Notes: generated by a model from the letters alone, not told the origin. A DNA stretch of 64,000 bases from Rhizophagus irregularis (GCF_026210795.1 NC_089458.1:2558001-2622000); one strand, 5' to 3'; numbered from the stretch's first letter, positions 48,762 to 59,899 are shown. Translations and numbers: made by a program.

Positions 48762-51700
48762 AATTTTAGAAAACCCTCTAACGAAATTAGTACTAAAAGA
48801 GTGAATTGGAAGGACCCATTAAAAGAAATCAGACTTATTGAAAAGCCAATTCAACTATTAAAAAGACCTACATATGTTCTTAACGTTTTATATAATAACT
48901 TTGGGATTTATTTATCGAAACGACTACAGAAAAATAAAACAATGTATAATTTATGGCAAGTAGCAGGAGGAAAAGTAGAGAATCGTGAATCTTCTCTTCA
49001 AGCTGTGCTTAGAGAAACAAAAGAAGAAACAGCGCTAGATATTAAAAAAGATGAATGTGTATTTTTATTTAACGATCCAGCTTTTAATTGTGATGTTTAT
49101 ATAACAAAAGTACCTGATTATCAAGAGTTACAGCGAACTGAACTTGAAAAACAAGGAGCTTGGACAATTACTTCTTTTGAACAATTCCAATTTATGGCAA
49201 AACATAATGAATTAACCCCAACACTAGTTAATTATTATAATGATATTCTTGACCAATTGATTAGAGAAGAACCAGCATATCTTAATCAAAAAGAAAGAGC
49301 TGAAGAAGCTTTATATGGAGAAGCAATTGTATATGGACAGCCTGTTAATGTCTTAATAGATTCAGGAGCTATAGGTTGTATTATCTCTAAAAGATTCCTA
49401 GATAAAGTCAATAAAGGAATTGAATTACCTACGAATATTAAAATCATCGATGTAACAGGACAAAAGTCATCACTACTGGGAATGGTTCAGCAAGTTCCAG
49501 TACAAATGAGGGATATTAAAGTCTATATCAATATGATAGTCACAAATTCAGCTGAATATAATGTTCTACTTGGTAACGAATGGTTAAAGAAGGTTAATGC
49601 AAACATTGATTATGGACAGAATACCATCACCATTAAATATAAAGGAATCCAACAACAAATTCCTGTCACATGTTCTCAAAAATTGGACCCAACAAAATAT
49701 ACAGTCATTGACCCAGTAGATGAACTAGAATTAGAAGATGAGTTAGAAGACACCATAGTAGTTCCATTTTATAAAGCAGAAATAACCAAAAGTACTTTTC
49801 AAATCAATGATCGAGAATATCACCCAGGGTATTTGGAATATATTAAGCAGCAAAGTCACAATAGTACTGGTGTAATTAATAGTAAAGGGCCAGGAAAATG
49901 CCTATGTAAAACCCTAGGAGAACAAGAAGTTTGTGATAATTGTCAAATAGTTCAAGAAGATTGGAACATTTATCACGTGATGCAAGAATCAGAAAGTTCG
50001 AATATATCTAATATTCAATTAGAACCAGAAAAAGTTGTTCCAATTGGAGAATTAGAGGAAAATCAATATCAATCACTTCATCAATTATTAGATAAAAATA
50101 AAGACTTATTTGCTAAATCATTGCAAGAGTTAAAACGAACTCCAGAAGGAGAACATATTATTATCACTGAAGAAGTGCCACTTATCAAAAAGCAAGCTTA
50201 TAGGACAGCACCAAAGGAAAATGAATTTATTGAGAGTGAAATTAATGACATGTTAGAACAAGGGCTAATAGAACCTTCAACTAGTCCCTGGTCATTTCCA
50301 GTAGTGGTAGTGAAAAAGAAGAATGGAAAACTTAGGTTTTGCGTTAATTATAAACCTCTTAATGATATTACAAAAAAGGATAATTATCCGCTCCCAAGAA
50401 TTGATGAATTATTAGATTCTCTACAAGATGCACAATGGTTCACCACTTTAGATTTAGCATCAGGGTATTGGCAAATAAAAGTAAGGGCAGAAGATCAGGA
50501 AAAAACAGCCTTTATCACAAAATTTAGAACATACGAATTCAAAGTTATGCCTTTTGGACTTTGCAACGCACCTGCAACATTTCAGCGAACTATGGACAAA
50601 GTTTTACATGGGATAAAAGAAAAGTTTGTTTTAGTTTATCTTGACGATGTCATTATATATTTAAAAACTTTTAAAGATCATATTCAACATTTGGAAGAAG
50701 TCCTAAATAGAATTCGTAAAGCTAATCTAAGATTAAAAGCAGAGAAATGTCATTTTGCAGCAGCTGAACTTCAATTTTTAGGACATGTTGTAGGAAAAGA
50801 AGGTGTTAAACCTAATCCAGAAAAAGTCAATAAAATGGTTAATTACCCAGAGCCTCAAAATATTAGAGAATTACGTGGAGTCCTAGGATTATTCTCTTAT
50901 TATTGACGCTTCATCAAAGATTTTGCTAAAGTTGCTGATCCAATGTACAAATTATTAAAAAAGGATGCACCCTATGAATGGACAAATTTACAACAAAAGG
51001 CATTTGAGAATTTAAGAGATAAATTAACAACAGCACCGATTGTACAATACCCAGATTTTTCAAAACCTTTCTTTTTATATACCGACGCTTCAACTATAGG
51101 ATTAGACGCAGTACTTGCACAGAAAATTGATGATCAAGAGCATGTGATCACCTATGCTAGTCGAACTTTAATACCAGCGGAAAAGAATTATGCCATCACA
51201 GAATTGGAATGCCTTGCGATTGTATGGGCAGTTAAATATTTTTGACATTATCTTTATGGAAGTAAGTTCACTATCATTACCGACCATGCAGCACTCAAGT
51301 GGTTGTTGAATTCAACAACAGAAAATAATAATAAAAGATTGGAAAGATGGAAGATTGCCTTATCAGAATATAAATATGACATTGTATATCAGAAAGGAAC
51401 TAAACATGCGAATGCTGATGCATTCTCTCGTCTTGACTCAACCTCAACTCATAATCACACCAATCCTTCAACCTCACATAACGATCATGGATGAACAACT
51501 ATATAAAGAATTAATCTTATTCTTAACAACTCTCACTTTTATGGATGGTATAACTGATAAACGGAAAACCTAAATTCGGAAAAACTCAACCCAATATATT
51601 TGTCAAAACAATATTTTATTTAGGAAAACAAAGGATGGTATAAGAAAAGTAATTCTACGTGAACAAGTAGAACCTATTTTATATCATTTTCATACAAATA

Positions 51701-52748
51701 TGAGCGGTGCTCATTTAGGAACAGACGCTATAATTGGAAAAATCAAAGATCGATATTATTGGCCACAATTAGGAGAAGATGTAAAAGAATATATAAGAAC
51801 TTGCGATATTTGTCAAAAAAGAGGACTTACTAATCGTCGGGAGGAACTGATACCAATACCAGTTAAGGGACCATTTCACAGGATAGGAATTGACATTAAA
51901 GGACCATTGCCGATCACCAGTAGTGGAAATAGGTATATTATCGTCGCCATGGATTATTTTACAAAATGGCCAGAAGCAAGAGCGATATCCAATATTAAAG
52001 CAGAAACAGTAGCTAAATTTATTTATGAAGAAATTATTTGTAAACATGGAGTTTCACAAGAAATTCTATCAGATAGAGGAACATCATTTATGAATAAATT
52101 AATTGATGAATTATGTGAAAATTATCAAACTAAACATCGTCTTACCTCAGCTTATAGACCTCAAACAAATGGAATGGTTGAAAGATTTAATCGAACAATT
52201 GGTGAATGTATAGCAAAATTAGTTCAAGATAATAATAAGGAATGGGATCAACTAATCGATGCAGTACTTTTAGCATATCGAATGAAAAAACATAATACTA
52301 TGGGAAAACACCATTTTATTTAACTTATGGACGAGAAGCAACTTTGCCAATTGATTTAAAAATCCCATCGCAAATATCTCAAAATGAAAAAGACCCAATA
52401 CAAAGACGAATTTATCAATTAATAGTCGAATTAGAAGAAGAACGAAATGATGTTTCGTTAAGAATTGAAAAAGAACAAGCGAAGCAAAAACAAGTATATG
52501 ATCAATAAGGAATTTCAGAAAAATTGAAAATAGGAGATCAAGTCTTAGTAGAACGAACGTGGCTTAAAAATAATTTCTCAGTAAAATTAGAAAATAAGTG
52601 GATAGGACCTTATTTTATTCATGAAGTGCTTAATGATAATGTTTATAAACTTAGAAATTTAGACGGAAAATTAGTTAAACATGTAATTCATGGAAATAGG
52701 CTTAAGAAATATCCCGAGCGAAGATTGGAACCAATAGTTATAATTTGA
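48732..52748 (+). pseudogene. pol: pol: Nudix-like, protease, RT, RNase H, integrase (broken)
   Basis: Open from the frameshift to a TGA at 50904. Order: Nudix-like domain (about 48840-49260); aspartic protease with LIDSGAIGCII; RT with LRFCVNYKPLN, TTLDLASGYWQI, FGLCNAPATFQR and the catalytic VYLDDVIIY. After the TGA come RNase H (FFLYTDASTIGLDAVLAQ, ITELECLAIVWAVKYF, then TGA at 51243) and the tether region. A frame break lies between 51430 and 51490. The integrase zinc-binding part (HFHTNMSGAHLG, CDICQKRG) follows, then the DDE core (GIDIKGPLP, LSDRGTSFMNK, MVERFNRTIGE), a second frame break near 52308 in an A-run, and the GPYFIHEVL (GPY/F) motif before the end at 52746. Several stops could come from C-to-T changes. 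It encodes the enzymes for cDNA synthesis and insertion, but this copy cannot make all of them. Confidence 0.9.
48840..49260 (+). other. Nudix hydrolase-like domain fused upstream of protease
   Basis: About 140 residues between the frameshift site and the protease. The Nudix box is visible: G-KVENR-E-SSLQAVL-RE-TK-EE-TA-L fits GX5EX7REUXEEXGU, with Thr and Ala at the two less strict positions. It is preceded by a strand (RPTYVLNVLYNNFGIYLSKR) and NLWQVAGGK, as in Nudix folds, and followed by helical sequence. All metal-binding Glu of the box are present, so it could hydrolyse nucleotide diphosphates. Such a domain is not a standard part of Ty3/gypsy pol. Confidence 0.8.
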
Positions 52749-52779
52749 AAATAGTAAAAAGTTTTATTAGAAAAAAATA

Positions 52780-53664
52780 TTATTGTTCATTATTATTATT
52801 ATCATTATCATTATCGTTATTATTATCATTATTATCATTAATATAATCAGGACCATCAGCAACAAATATTTGATCATAATAAGAAGAAAAGGAAAAAGAT
52901 GAAGATGAAGATGAAGGTATGGGTGAAGGAGACTTAGGCATACTATCGTCAACAACAATCATACCATATTTTTGTATAACACTCATCGCGTGATAATATT
53001 TAGTTTCAAAATATTTTGTACTATACATAGCGCTTTTGTTCTCCCTTTTCAGTTGTTTTACTTTGCCCTTTAAGCCGACAATTTCTTCATCTTGTTGAAT
53101 AACCTTTTTCTGGGCCTCCCAGCATTCTACTTCGGCGATAGCCCACAGTTTGTTATTGGATTGCGCTTCTTTCTCTTGTTGATGAATTAGCTCTTCTTGT
53201 TGATAGAGTAATCCAGATTGTAAAACTCCAAACTCTGTCAAAGTCATAACTTCTTCTTGTAAGGAATTATTTTCAGCTTGTAAGGAATCATTTTCAGACT
53301 GAAACGTTTGAACTTGATCTTGTGTTATTAAATGGGAAAGTAGAAACACCAAATTAGTCAAAGACTAAGTGAATAAATCAATAGTCCAAAAAAGTTCTAC
53401 AGGAGGAGTCCATTCAAGACTAGATATCCTGGAGGTATAAATACCCCATCTGCAAGTCGAAAAGAGCCAGAGAAATCAACTGTTCAAGAACCGGATAAAG
53501 GTCGAAACCCTGTCTGCAGGCTATCCCCGTCTAAGAAACATTTTTAGAACCTTGCGTGCAATACTCACCTCAAGTTGACGAAGTTGTGATTTACGAGCAG
53601 CCTTTAGGACCTTAAAGCGAGCTTGTGATTTTTTTTGGGATGTTTTTGATCGACGGCAGCCCAT
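52780..53664 (-). CDS. Antisense spliced gene inside the retrotransposon: basic region plus coiled coil
   Basis: Two exons, 53664-53569 and 53364-52780, joined by a standard GTGAGT...TTAG intron, give 226 aa on the strand opposite gag-pol. The first exon is very basic (MGCRRSKTSQKKSQARFKVL, KAARKSQLRQLE). The second is a long heptad-like coiled coil (FQSENDSLQAENNSLQEEVM, IVGLKGKVKQLKRENKS), then a Ser run and an Asp/Asn-rich tail. A basic segment followed by a coiled coil recalls bZIP proteins, but I cannot match the strict bZIP pattern. Its stop lies 32 bp from the pol stop. It is fully open although pol is broken. It could be a captured host gene or an element regulator. Confidence 0.65.
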
Positions 53665-54354
53665 TTTAATAATAAGGATGTTAGGAAAAATATGTAAGTT
53701 TTAATAAAGGTAATATATACAAAAGGATTTTGCGGAGAAGTGAAGAACAAGGGGAAAGGAAAAAATTAGGTTCTTAAATAAGAAAAAGACACGACGCGAG
53801 AAAATATGCTCTAGACGAAATAACAAAAATAACGCGAAAAATTCAATAACAGCTGATAATAATTACACGTGGAAATAATTAAAGAGAAGAAAAAATTATT
53901 TTTAGAATAAGGAGAAATGTTTCAAAATAGTAATACGCGATTAACTAATTTAAGGGGTAAAATCAATCAAACTAAATTAGTGGAACAATAATGTCGCGAT
54001 CTACTGAAATTAGTAGTTAATCATTAATTGTCCGGAGCGTAGCGAAGGACTATTTATTGTACGGAACTAGATAAATTTGCAGTACCGGTTTAACCCATGT
54101 ATTTTTCCTTCCTTCCACCTACGTCACTATAATTTAGCCCCTGCTTATTTCCTTTTATGTTTGTATCACATTTTTTGTAACGCTTTATTTTTAGCAACAC
54201 ATTTTGTGTAACCATTTATATATGTATGTAAACGTATTAAGCGACGGACCCTCAACGGTTTCCGTTTTCCTAGTAATATTAATTAATTAAGTGCGACAAT
54301 GAAATTCTTATTTAAAGACGCGTTCTATTTTGTTATGATTCATTTTTTCTCATC
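53665..54354. promoter_or_regulatory. Divergent spacer inside the retrotransposon
   Basis: This 690-bp stretch separates the antisense gene from the sense ORF. It is less AT-rich than host spacers, particularly near 54040-54130 (TGTCCGGAGCGTAGCGAAGG). It should carry promoters for both cargo genes if they are expressed. Confidence 0.4.
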
Positions 54355-54741
54355 ATGACGCCTTACAAAATTGTGTTACAAGACCTATTAATTGAAGGAA
54401 ATAGTTCTCACGAATTACAAGACGAACCTTATTCAGACGAAATGGATGATAAAACAAAAATTCATGTGACTTTCCAATGTTTGTTACAAGCTCAACGACT
54501 AAAACAAAGAATTCCAGCTCTAGTTTTCGCATATTTCTTAGGACAGCTTATTGAACAAAAAGAATTGACTAAGAAGCAAGTTAGACAAATGGTTTCAGAA
54601 CATTATTATTGGATTTCTGTTCGTGTTTATTATATTTTTGAAACAAGTCCTACTCAAATTTATTGTACCGTTAATACTACTGTTAATTTGATAAGATCTT
54701 TAAAACAAAATGAAATTAAACAATTGGTATTGAAAATTTAA
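54355..54741 (+). CDS. 128-aa accessory ORF before the 3' LTR
   Basis: An intact ORF (ATG 54355, TAA 54739) just upstream of the polypurine tract. It starts MTPYKIVLQDLLIEGNSSHE, has an acidic patch (DEPYSDEMDDKTK), then a helical segment (LLQAQRLKQRIPALVFAYFL, KELTKKQVRQMVSEHYYWIS) and a hydrophobic aromatic part. I see no known domain; it has neither signal peptide nor clear membrane segment typical of an env. Position and intactness suggest an accessory gene of the element. It is divergent from the antisense gene. Confidence 0.6.
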   Translation: MTPYKIVLQDLLIEGNSSHELQDEPYSDEMDDKTKIHVTFQCLLQAQRLKQRIPALVFAYFLGQLIEQKELTKKQVRQMVSEHYYWISVRVYYIFETSPTQIYCTVNTTVNLIRSLKQNEIKQLVLKI

Positions 54742-54764
54742 AGACTCACAGGAGTTCGTTCTTT

Positions 54765-54776
54765 AAGGGGGAAAAG
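54765..54776 (+). other. Polypurine tract
   Basis: AAGGGGGAAAAG lies immediately before the TGTTA start of the 3' LTR, the position expected for the plus-strand primer in reverse transcription. Confidence 0.85.
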
Positions 54777-55356
54777 TGTTAAAATAGAAATGTGGCGCAG
54801 TAATTTTATGTAGATCAATTTTGTAGATCATTTCGTAAATCCCTTGATTTATTTGATAAATCTGATAAATCTGATAAATTTGATATATTTGATTTATTTA
54901 TTTTATTAATTTTATTTATTTTATTTGTTATATTTTATTTATTCGATAGTATATTTATTTTATCTTATTTATTTATTTTATCTTATTTATTTATTTTATC
55001 AAATATTCTTGATTTTTATTTTATTATAAATAGTGATAGGATTTTACCAAGTAGGAGGAGGTCAATTAGTTAGTGAAGAATTGTATTGTAGTTTTTGAGT
55101 TATATGAAAAGAGTATTATTCCCAGTAGTATAATTCAAGATAGTTAATTTCACAACCAAGAGATTATCTATATTTTTTGTCGTATTTAAAATCTTACATT
55201 ATTTTAATAAAAACCTATTTTCTTTAACTGAACATCCAACGTTATTTCACGTGATTATTTGTGATCAACTTAAGACTCTCCTATTAAATTAAACTCCAGT
55301 TAACCTGTTAAAGCGTTAAAGTTTTTCAGTCGGCTTTAATCGTTGACAGGATAACA
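54777..55356 (+). repeat. 3' LTR (580 bp)
   Basis: Runs from TGTTAAAATAGAAATGTGGC to GTTGACAGGATAACA and includes a TCACGTGA at 55247. It differs from the 5' LTR by roughly a dozen transitions and by fewer AT-rich tandem units. Confidence 0.95.
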
Positions 55357-55873
55357 ATATAAAAAAAATTTTTACTGTATTTATTCAAAGGAAATAATAA
55401 TTTTACGCCCCTGCGTAGCAACGCATCCTCTTAAATCACGTGATAATAATTAAATTTTGATTGGCTGTACATATACACCAATAATGATATGCCAAGATTT
55501 TTTTATTATTCTCATAAATTTTTTACGCGAACCTTCCTTTTTTTGTTTTTGTAATCAAAAAAACTCTTTCTTTTTTTGTTTTACAGTTGGCAAAAGCTCT
55601 CTTTTTTTGTTTCATTACTAGTAAATCTTTTTCCTTTTTTTGTTTTACAACTTGGTGAAGCTTTCTTCTTTTATTTTACTACAGCAGGTAAATCTTTCTA
55701 TATTTGTTTTGTTTCTTTGTTTAGTACGTTTACAATAAAGAAATTGTATAGCGATAGAATAAAATAACATATCATAGCTTTTTGGTAAACTTGCCTTTTT
55801 TGTTTTATAGTTAAAGACAAACTTACCTTTTTTGTTTTATATTTAGGAACGAACTTTCCTTTTTTAGTATAAA

Positions 55874-58417
55874 ATGGCGGTTTTACAAGAAAAAAGTATT
55901 ATTGAAGCAATAGAAACTTTAACTAGTAATTCTCAACAATCTGAGCTTTATGTTGGACAGCATTTTATTTCATGGCCATCTGCTATAGCTTACGTTTCAG
56001 AATGGTGTAATCTTCAAGGGTTTCAATCACGATTAGATAGATCTGATCGTAATAATAATATGCCAGCAGGTGAATATAGGAAATTAGCTATTGTTTGTCA
56101 ACACTCTGGTAAATATAAAAAGCCGTTAGCTGAATTATCTTTGAACAATAATATTAAAGAAAATCATAAGACGATAGCAAAAGTTAGTAAAACTATTCGA
56201 TTAGGTTGTAAAGCTCATATCAACCTATCAAGACCGGAAAAAAATAATGTCAATCAATATGTATTTGTTACAACAATTGTAAATGAACATTGTCATGAAC
56301 TTAATTCTCAACTTATAAATTACACAAAAGAGACAGCATTAACGAGAGAAATGATAGAGGATATTAAGTTTTTAACATTACAAGTTCGTCTTACTATAAC
56401 ACAGCAAAGAGTATATCTTGAAAAAAAGTATCCTGAGCGAAAAATTCAATCTGATATCCTTCGTTATGAAATACAAAAATACCGGCCATCAGCAAAAGAG
56501 TTAAATAGAGATGCGTTAAATCTCTATGAACATCTTCTTAAATTAAAAGAAGATGATATTAGATGGCAAATTTTTGTCAATTTTGATGAAACAAAGGTTT
56601 TAAGGAGATTGCTTTGGATGTCTCCTAATCAAGTGGAGCTGTGGATTCAATATCATGATGTTATTATTAACGATGTTACTTGTAAAACAAATAGATACGA
56701 TATGGCGTTATCATTATTTGTCGCTATTGATAATCACAATAATTCACGATTAGTATGTCAAGCGCTTATTGATGACGAAACAGCAGAAGCCCATGCTTGG
56801 ATTTTTGAGTGTACACTACTTGCAACAGGTGGTAAAAAACAGTCAAATGAAACTATAAGTGGAGGGTTAGTTCCTTTGGTTTTTATGACAGATGCAGATC
56901 CGGCGGTAGATGCTGCATGTATTAAAATTTACCAGAATTGTTACACAATGCATTGTATATTTCATATCAGTCAAAACCTTCATAAAAAGTTTTCAAAATT
57001 GTTGGGCAATAAATATTCAGAATTTTTGAGCGAGTTTTATAATGCTAGAAATAGCTTAAGTCAAGAAAGATTTGAACAGTTATTTACCATATTGATTGAA
57101 AAATATGAACAAGCTGCTGAATATTTGAGAAATTTGTATAAGACTAAAACATATTGGGCACTTTGTTTTACTTCAACAATTTTCATCGCGGCAGTACAAT
57201 CTACTTCACGTGTAGAAGGCATGAATGCAGTTTTAAAACGTGAAATTCTTAATTCCAACACCTCTCTATTGCAACTTGCTGAAGTAATACATCGTCATCA
57301 TAAAGAAGAAGAAAAACAAAAGGAATTTGCTTTTTGGAAAACAGTCATTCCTTGTGTAGTTGACTTACAAACAGCAAGTTTCCTTTTTCCTGCAATCGAA
57401 GCATTGATAAAAAAATACTTAACAACTCCATTATATAATCTTCAAGTTCAAGAAATCAATCAAAGTGTTTATTACAAGTGTGAACAATTTGAATTAAACC
57501 AAATTGACATGTTTGAACAGGTATGTTAATAATTTTTTATAGAAGGGTAGTAATAGTAAGAATAGTAAGCGAAATGCAGCAATGATTAACAAAATTTTAA
57601 ATTATTTAAGATTTCTGAAGTGATTGATACAGGTTTTTTGGAAGATTTACCTGATGAGCGTAAAGCATGTATCAAATCAATTTTTTATCATGTTAACCAA
57701 AGAGAAATTAAAGAAATTTGGGGTATTTCGGTTCAAAATACCCAAAAATTCAAACATTTTATCCTTTTAATGAACAATTCGGCCCATTTATGTTCATGTT
57801 TAGCAACAGTTACAAGGGGAATTGTTTGCCGACATTATTTTAGTCTTATGATGCATACACATACAGCAATGTTTCACATTCAACTTATTAGACCACGTTG
57901 GTATAAAAATCGAGACTTGGATGGAAAACATGAACCTTTCGTATTTGCAGCTAAATTTCAGGACACTGAATTGTTAAAGCAACCAGAAATAAATCAAGAA
58001 ATTTTTTATCTAACGGCTTTAATACAAAACAATGTTGATAAATGGGAGCAGATAAGTAAATCTACTTTAGATGAAAAACTTTTCTTTGGAAAAGTGATGG
58101 GAATGGCTAAAAAAGTTACTCTTAAGGCGGTTGAAAAAAAGGATGAGCGAATTTTTGAGATTTTTCAACGCTATCTTGATGAACTTAATGATTTTGAGGA
58201 TGAGCTTAATAGTGAAATAGATACCGATGATGAAGCTAATGAAAATAGCTTGCAGCTTGAAAATCCAATTAAGAAACCTAGAAAAGGTCGACCAAAAGGA
58301 ACAACAAGAATTAAAAGTGCCATGGAGCCTCCAAAATCTAACAAGAGTCAACGGCATTGCAAAATTTGTAGACAAGCCGGACATTATTCAAGCACGTGTA
58401 CACAAAATCAAAAATAA
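55874..58417 (+). CDS. MULE transposase (FAR1-like, MULE DDE, SWIM, zinc knuckle)
   Basis: Two exons, 55874-57520 and 57611-58417, give 817 aa with no disruption. The N-terminal part (about residues 25-150) resembles a FAR1-type zinc-binding region with CNLQGF, CQHSG, GCKAH and NEHCHELNS. The MULE catalytic core has Asp in DVIINDVTCKTNRY and VFMTDADPAVDAAC, and Glu in SRVEGMNAVLK. A SWIM finger (CSCLATVTRGIVCRHYF) follows in exon 2. Near the end are an AT-hook-like KPRKGRPKGTTR and a CCHC knuckle CKICRQAGHYSSTC. With all three acidic positions and both ends present, this copy may still be active. ATG 55874 follows a long T-rich leader. Confidence 0.92.
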
Positions 58418-59110
58418 CTCAGTAATTTTATATTAGTTGCTAGTCTTTTGATAAATGTACGTGAAAATAAATGAATCAATCTTTAATAAACAATAAAAAA
58501 CTAATGCAAAAAAAAGTTTTATAAAAGTTTAGAAAAGAAAGCATAAAAATACATCAAAAGTTTCTTTTTAGATAATTGTATCTAATCAGTTACACCCGAT
58601 TTCTTATTTATATTACAGATGCACGTAACTTTTCTGATACACTTGCCTAGATAAAAAGATGATGTATAAAAAAATGCGTAACATCCCAGGACTACAAAAT
58701 TCACGGCAAAGATTTATGTTTGAACTTACGATAGTATTTGTTTAAAATTTGTTATTACAGAACCCTTACCATATTGATGATACGAACTCAAGAATTGCAT
58801 GATATATCATAGAAGAAAGATCACTGTTTAGCCGTAAAAAATGGTTAGAAACAGCACTGAAACTAATCGAAAATTTCCCACTCAACTTCCTAGTCTACAA
58901 AAAAGAAATGTTAAATATGTAAAAGAAAACGCATGACAATCACCAACACTTACTAGGTTCAAGAGTCTACATTAACATTAAATGTGTAAAAAGAAACGCG
59001 TATTCGCATACTACCACCAACACTTACTAAATCCAGGAATACGCCCACAAGAAACTGAAAAACAAACCAAAGTGTTAGCGATTAGTATGTACTCCATTAA
59101 CACTCACTGT

Positions 59111-59253
59111 TTGTCTAAAAAGAGTTTTAGCGCTTAGTGTGTAAAAAGAGAACTCATAATGACTCTATTAACACTTATTGTCTGTCTAAAAATAGTTTTA
59201 GCGTTTAGTGTGTAAAAAGAGAACTCATAATGACGCCATTAACACATTATCCG
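59111..59253. repeat. Subterminal tandem repeats of the MULE (about 70 bp)
   Basis: Two adjacent copies share TTAGTGTGTAAAAAGAGAAC and TCTAAAAATAGTTTTAGCG-like words; partial copies lie on both sides (from about 59083 and up to about 59275). Subterminal repeats in MULEs are often transposase-binding sites. Confidence 0.75.
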
Positions 59254-59360
59254 TGTTAGCGTTTAGTATGTATAGTTGTATACTATCCGCCTAAAAATTT
59301 ATTGGCTATCAAACTTATGAAATCACGTGATCGGAGGGTGCGTTGCAACGTGGGGGCGTA

Positions 59361-59899
59361 TAAAAATTAAACCCTTATTCAAAAATAAGTAAGTATTAAA
59401 AATAAGCAAGTTGTAAAATTTCTGAAATCTTTTATGAAATTTTAACTATAGATTAATAAATGTAATTATAATTAAAATAATATTTATAATGAAGGAAATA
59501 TTATACAACAAATTAAATGATTATAAATTGAAATTTTACTATAAATATTAAACAAATATTTTATATTCAAAAATAAGCAACTCATAATAAAAACAGGTTG
59601 CTTATTTTTGGCAAATATGGTAATTAATTTATTAAAAAAATTATTAATTTAATATTAAATTTTTTTTTAATCCATTTATAATACTTTTTATTTTTTTTTA
59701 ACCACAATGCATTTGAAAGTTTATTAAATAAAAATTAAAGCAAATTACAAATAGTAAATACAATTAACTTTTAAACCATTTGTTATGCATAAAACACCTT
59801 ACGTGTGCACTGTCAGGTGATACTTTTTATCATATTTATATATAATTTAAACTAACTAATTCAGCTTCGTACTTTTATTTGTAAAATAAGAGCTTCTTC
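59361..59899. other. AT-rich spacer with AATAAGCAA inverted words
   Basis: AAAAATAAGCAAGTTG near 59398 and CAGGTTGCTTATTTTTGGC near 59595 are inverted copies. This may be a small MITE remnant or the lost left part of the hAT relic. No gene is visible. Confidence 0.4.

Larger units (their letters stand above)
46007..55356 (+). mobile_element. Ty3/gypsy LTR retrotransposon with extra genes
   Basis: A 9.35 kb element bounded by LTRs that start TGTTA and end TAACA. Order: 5' LTR, gag with two CCHC knuckles, -1 frameshift site, Nudix-like domain, protease, RT, RNase H, integrase with GPY/F motif, antisense spliced gene, sense ORF, polypurine tract, 3' LTR. RT-RH before integrase places it in Ty3/gypsy. 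A 4-bp ATAT flanks both ends and may be the target duplication, though in AT-rich DNA this is weak. Gag and pol carry several stops and at least two frame breaks, so this copy is not autonomous. I could not assign a primer-binding site confidently. Confidence 0.95.
55404..59360 (+). mobile_element. MULE (Mutator-like) DNA transposon
   Basis: The left end TACGCCCCTGCGTAGCAACG and the right end (reverse complement TACGCCCCCACGTTGCAACG) form a terminal inverted repeat. Each is followed within about 40 bp by TCACGTGA (55436, 59323). The element encloses one transposase gene. The flanking 9-mers TAATAATTT and TAAAAATTA match at seven positions and may be a decayed 9-bp target duplication. It starts 48 bp after the LTR element ends. 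Many CTTTTTTTGTTTTA words (55528-55870) lie between the left end and the gene. Confidence 0.85.

Noticed and set aside
52767-52958. Very hydrophobic minus-strand ORF at the end of the antisense gene
   Set aside because: Alternative frame of the Asp/Asn and Ser repeat codons; low complexity.
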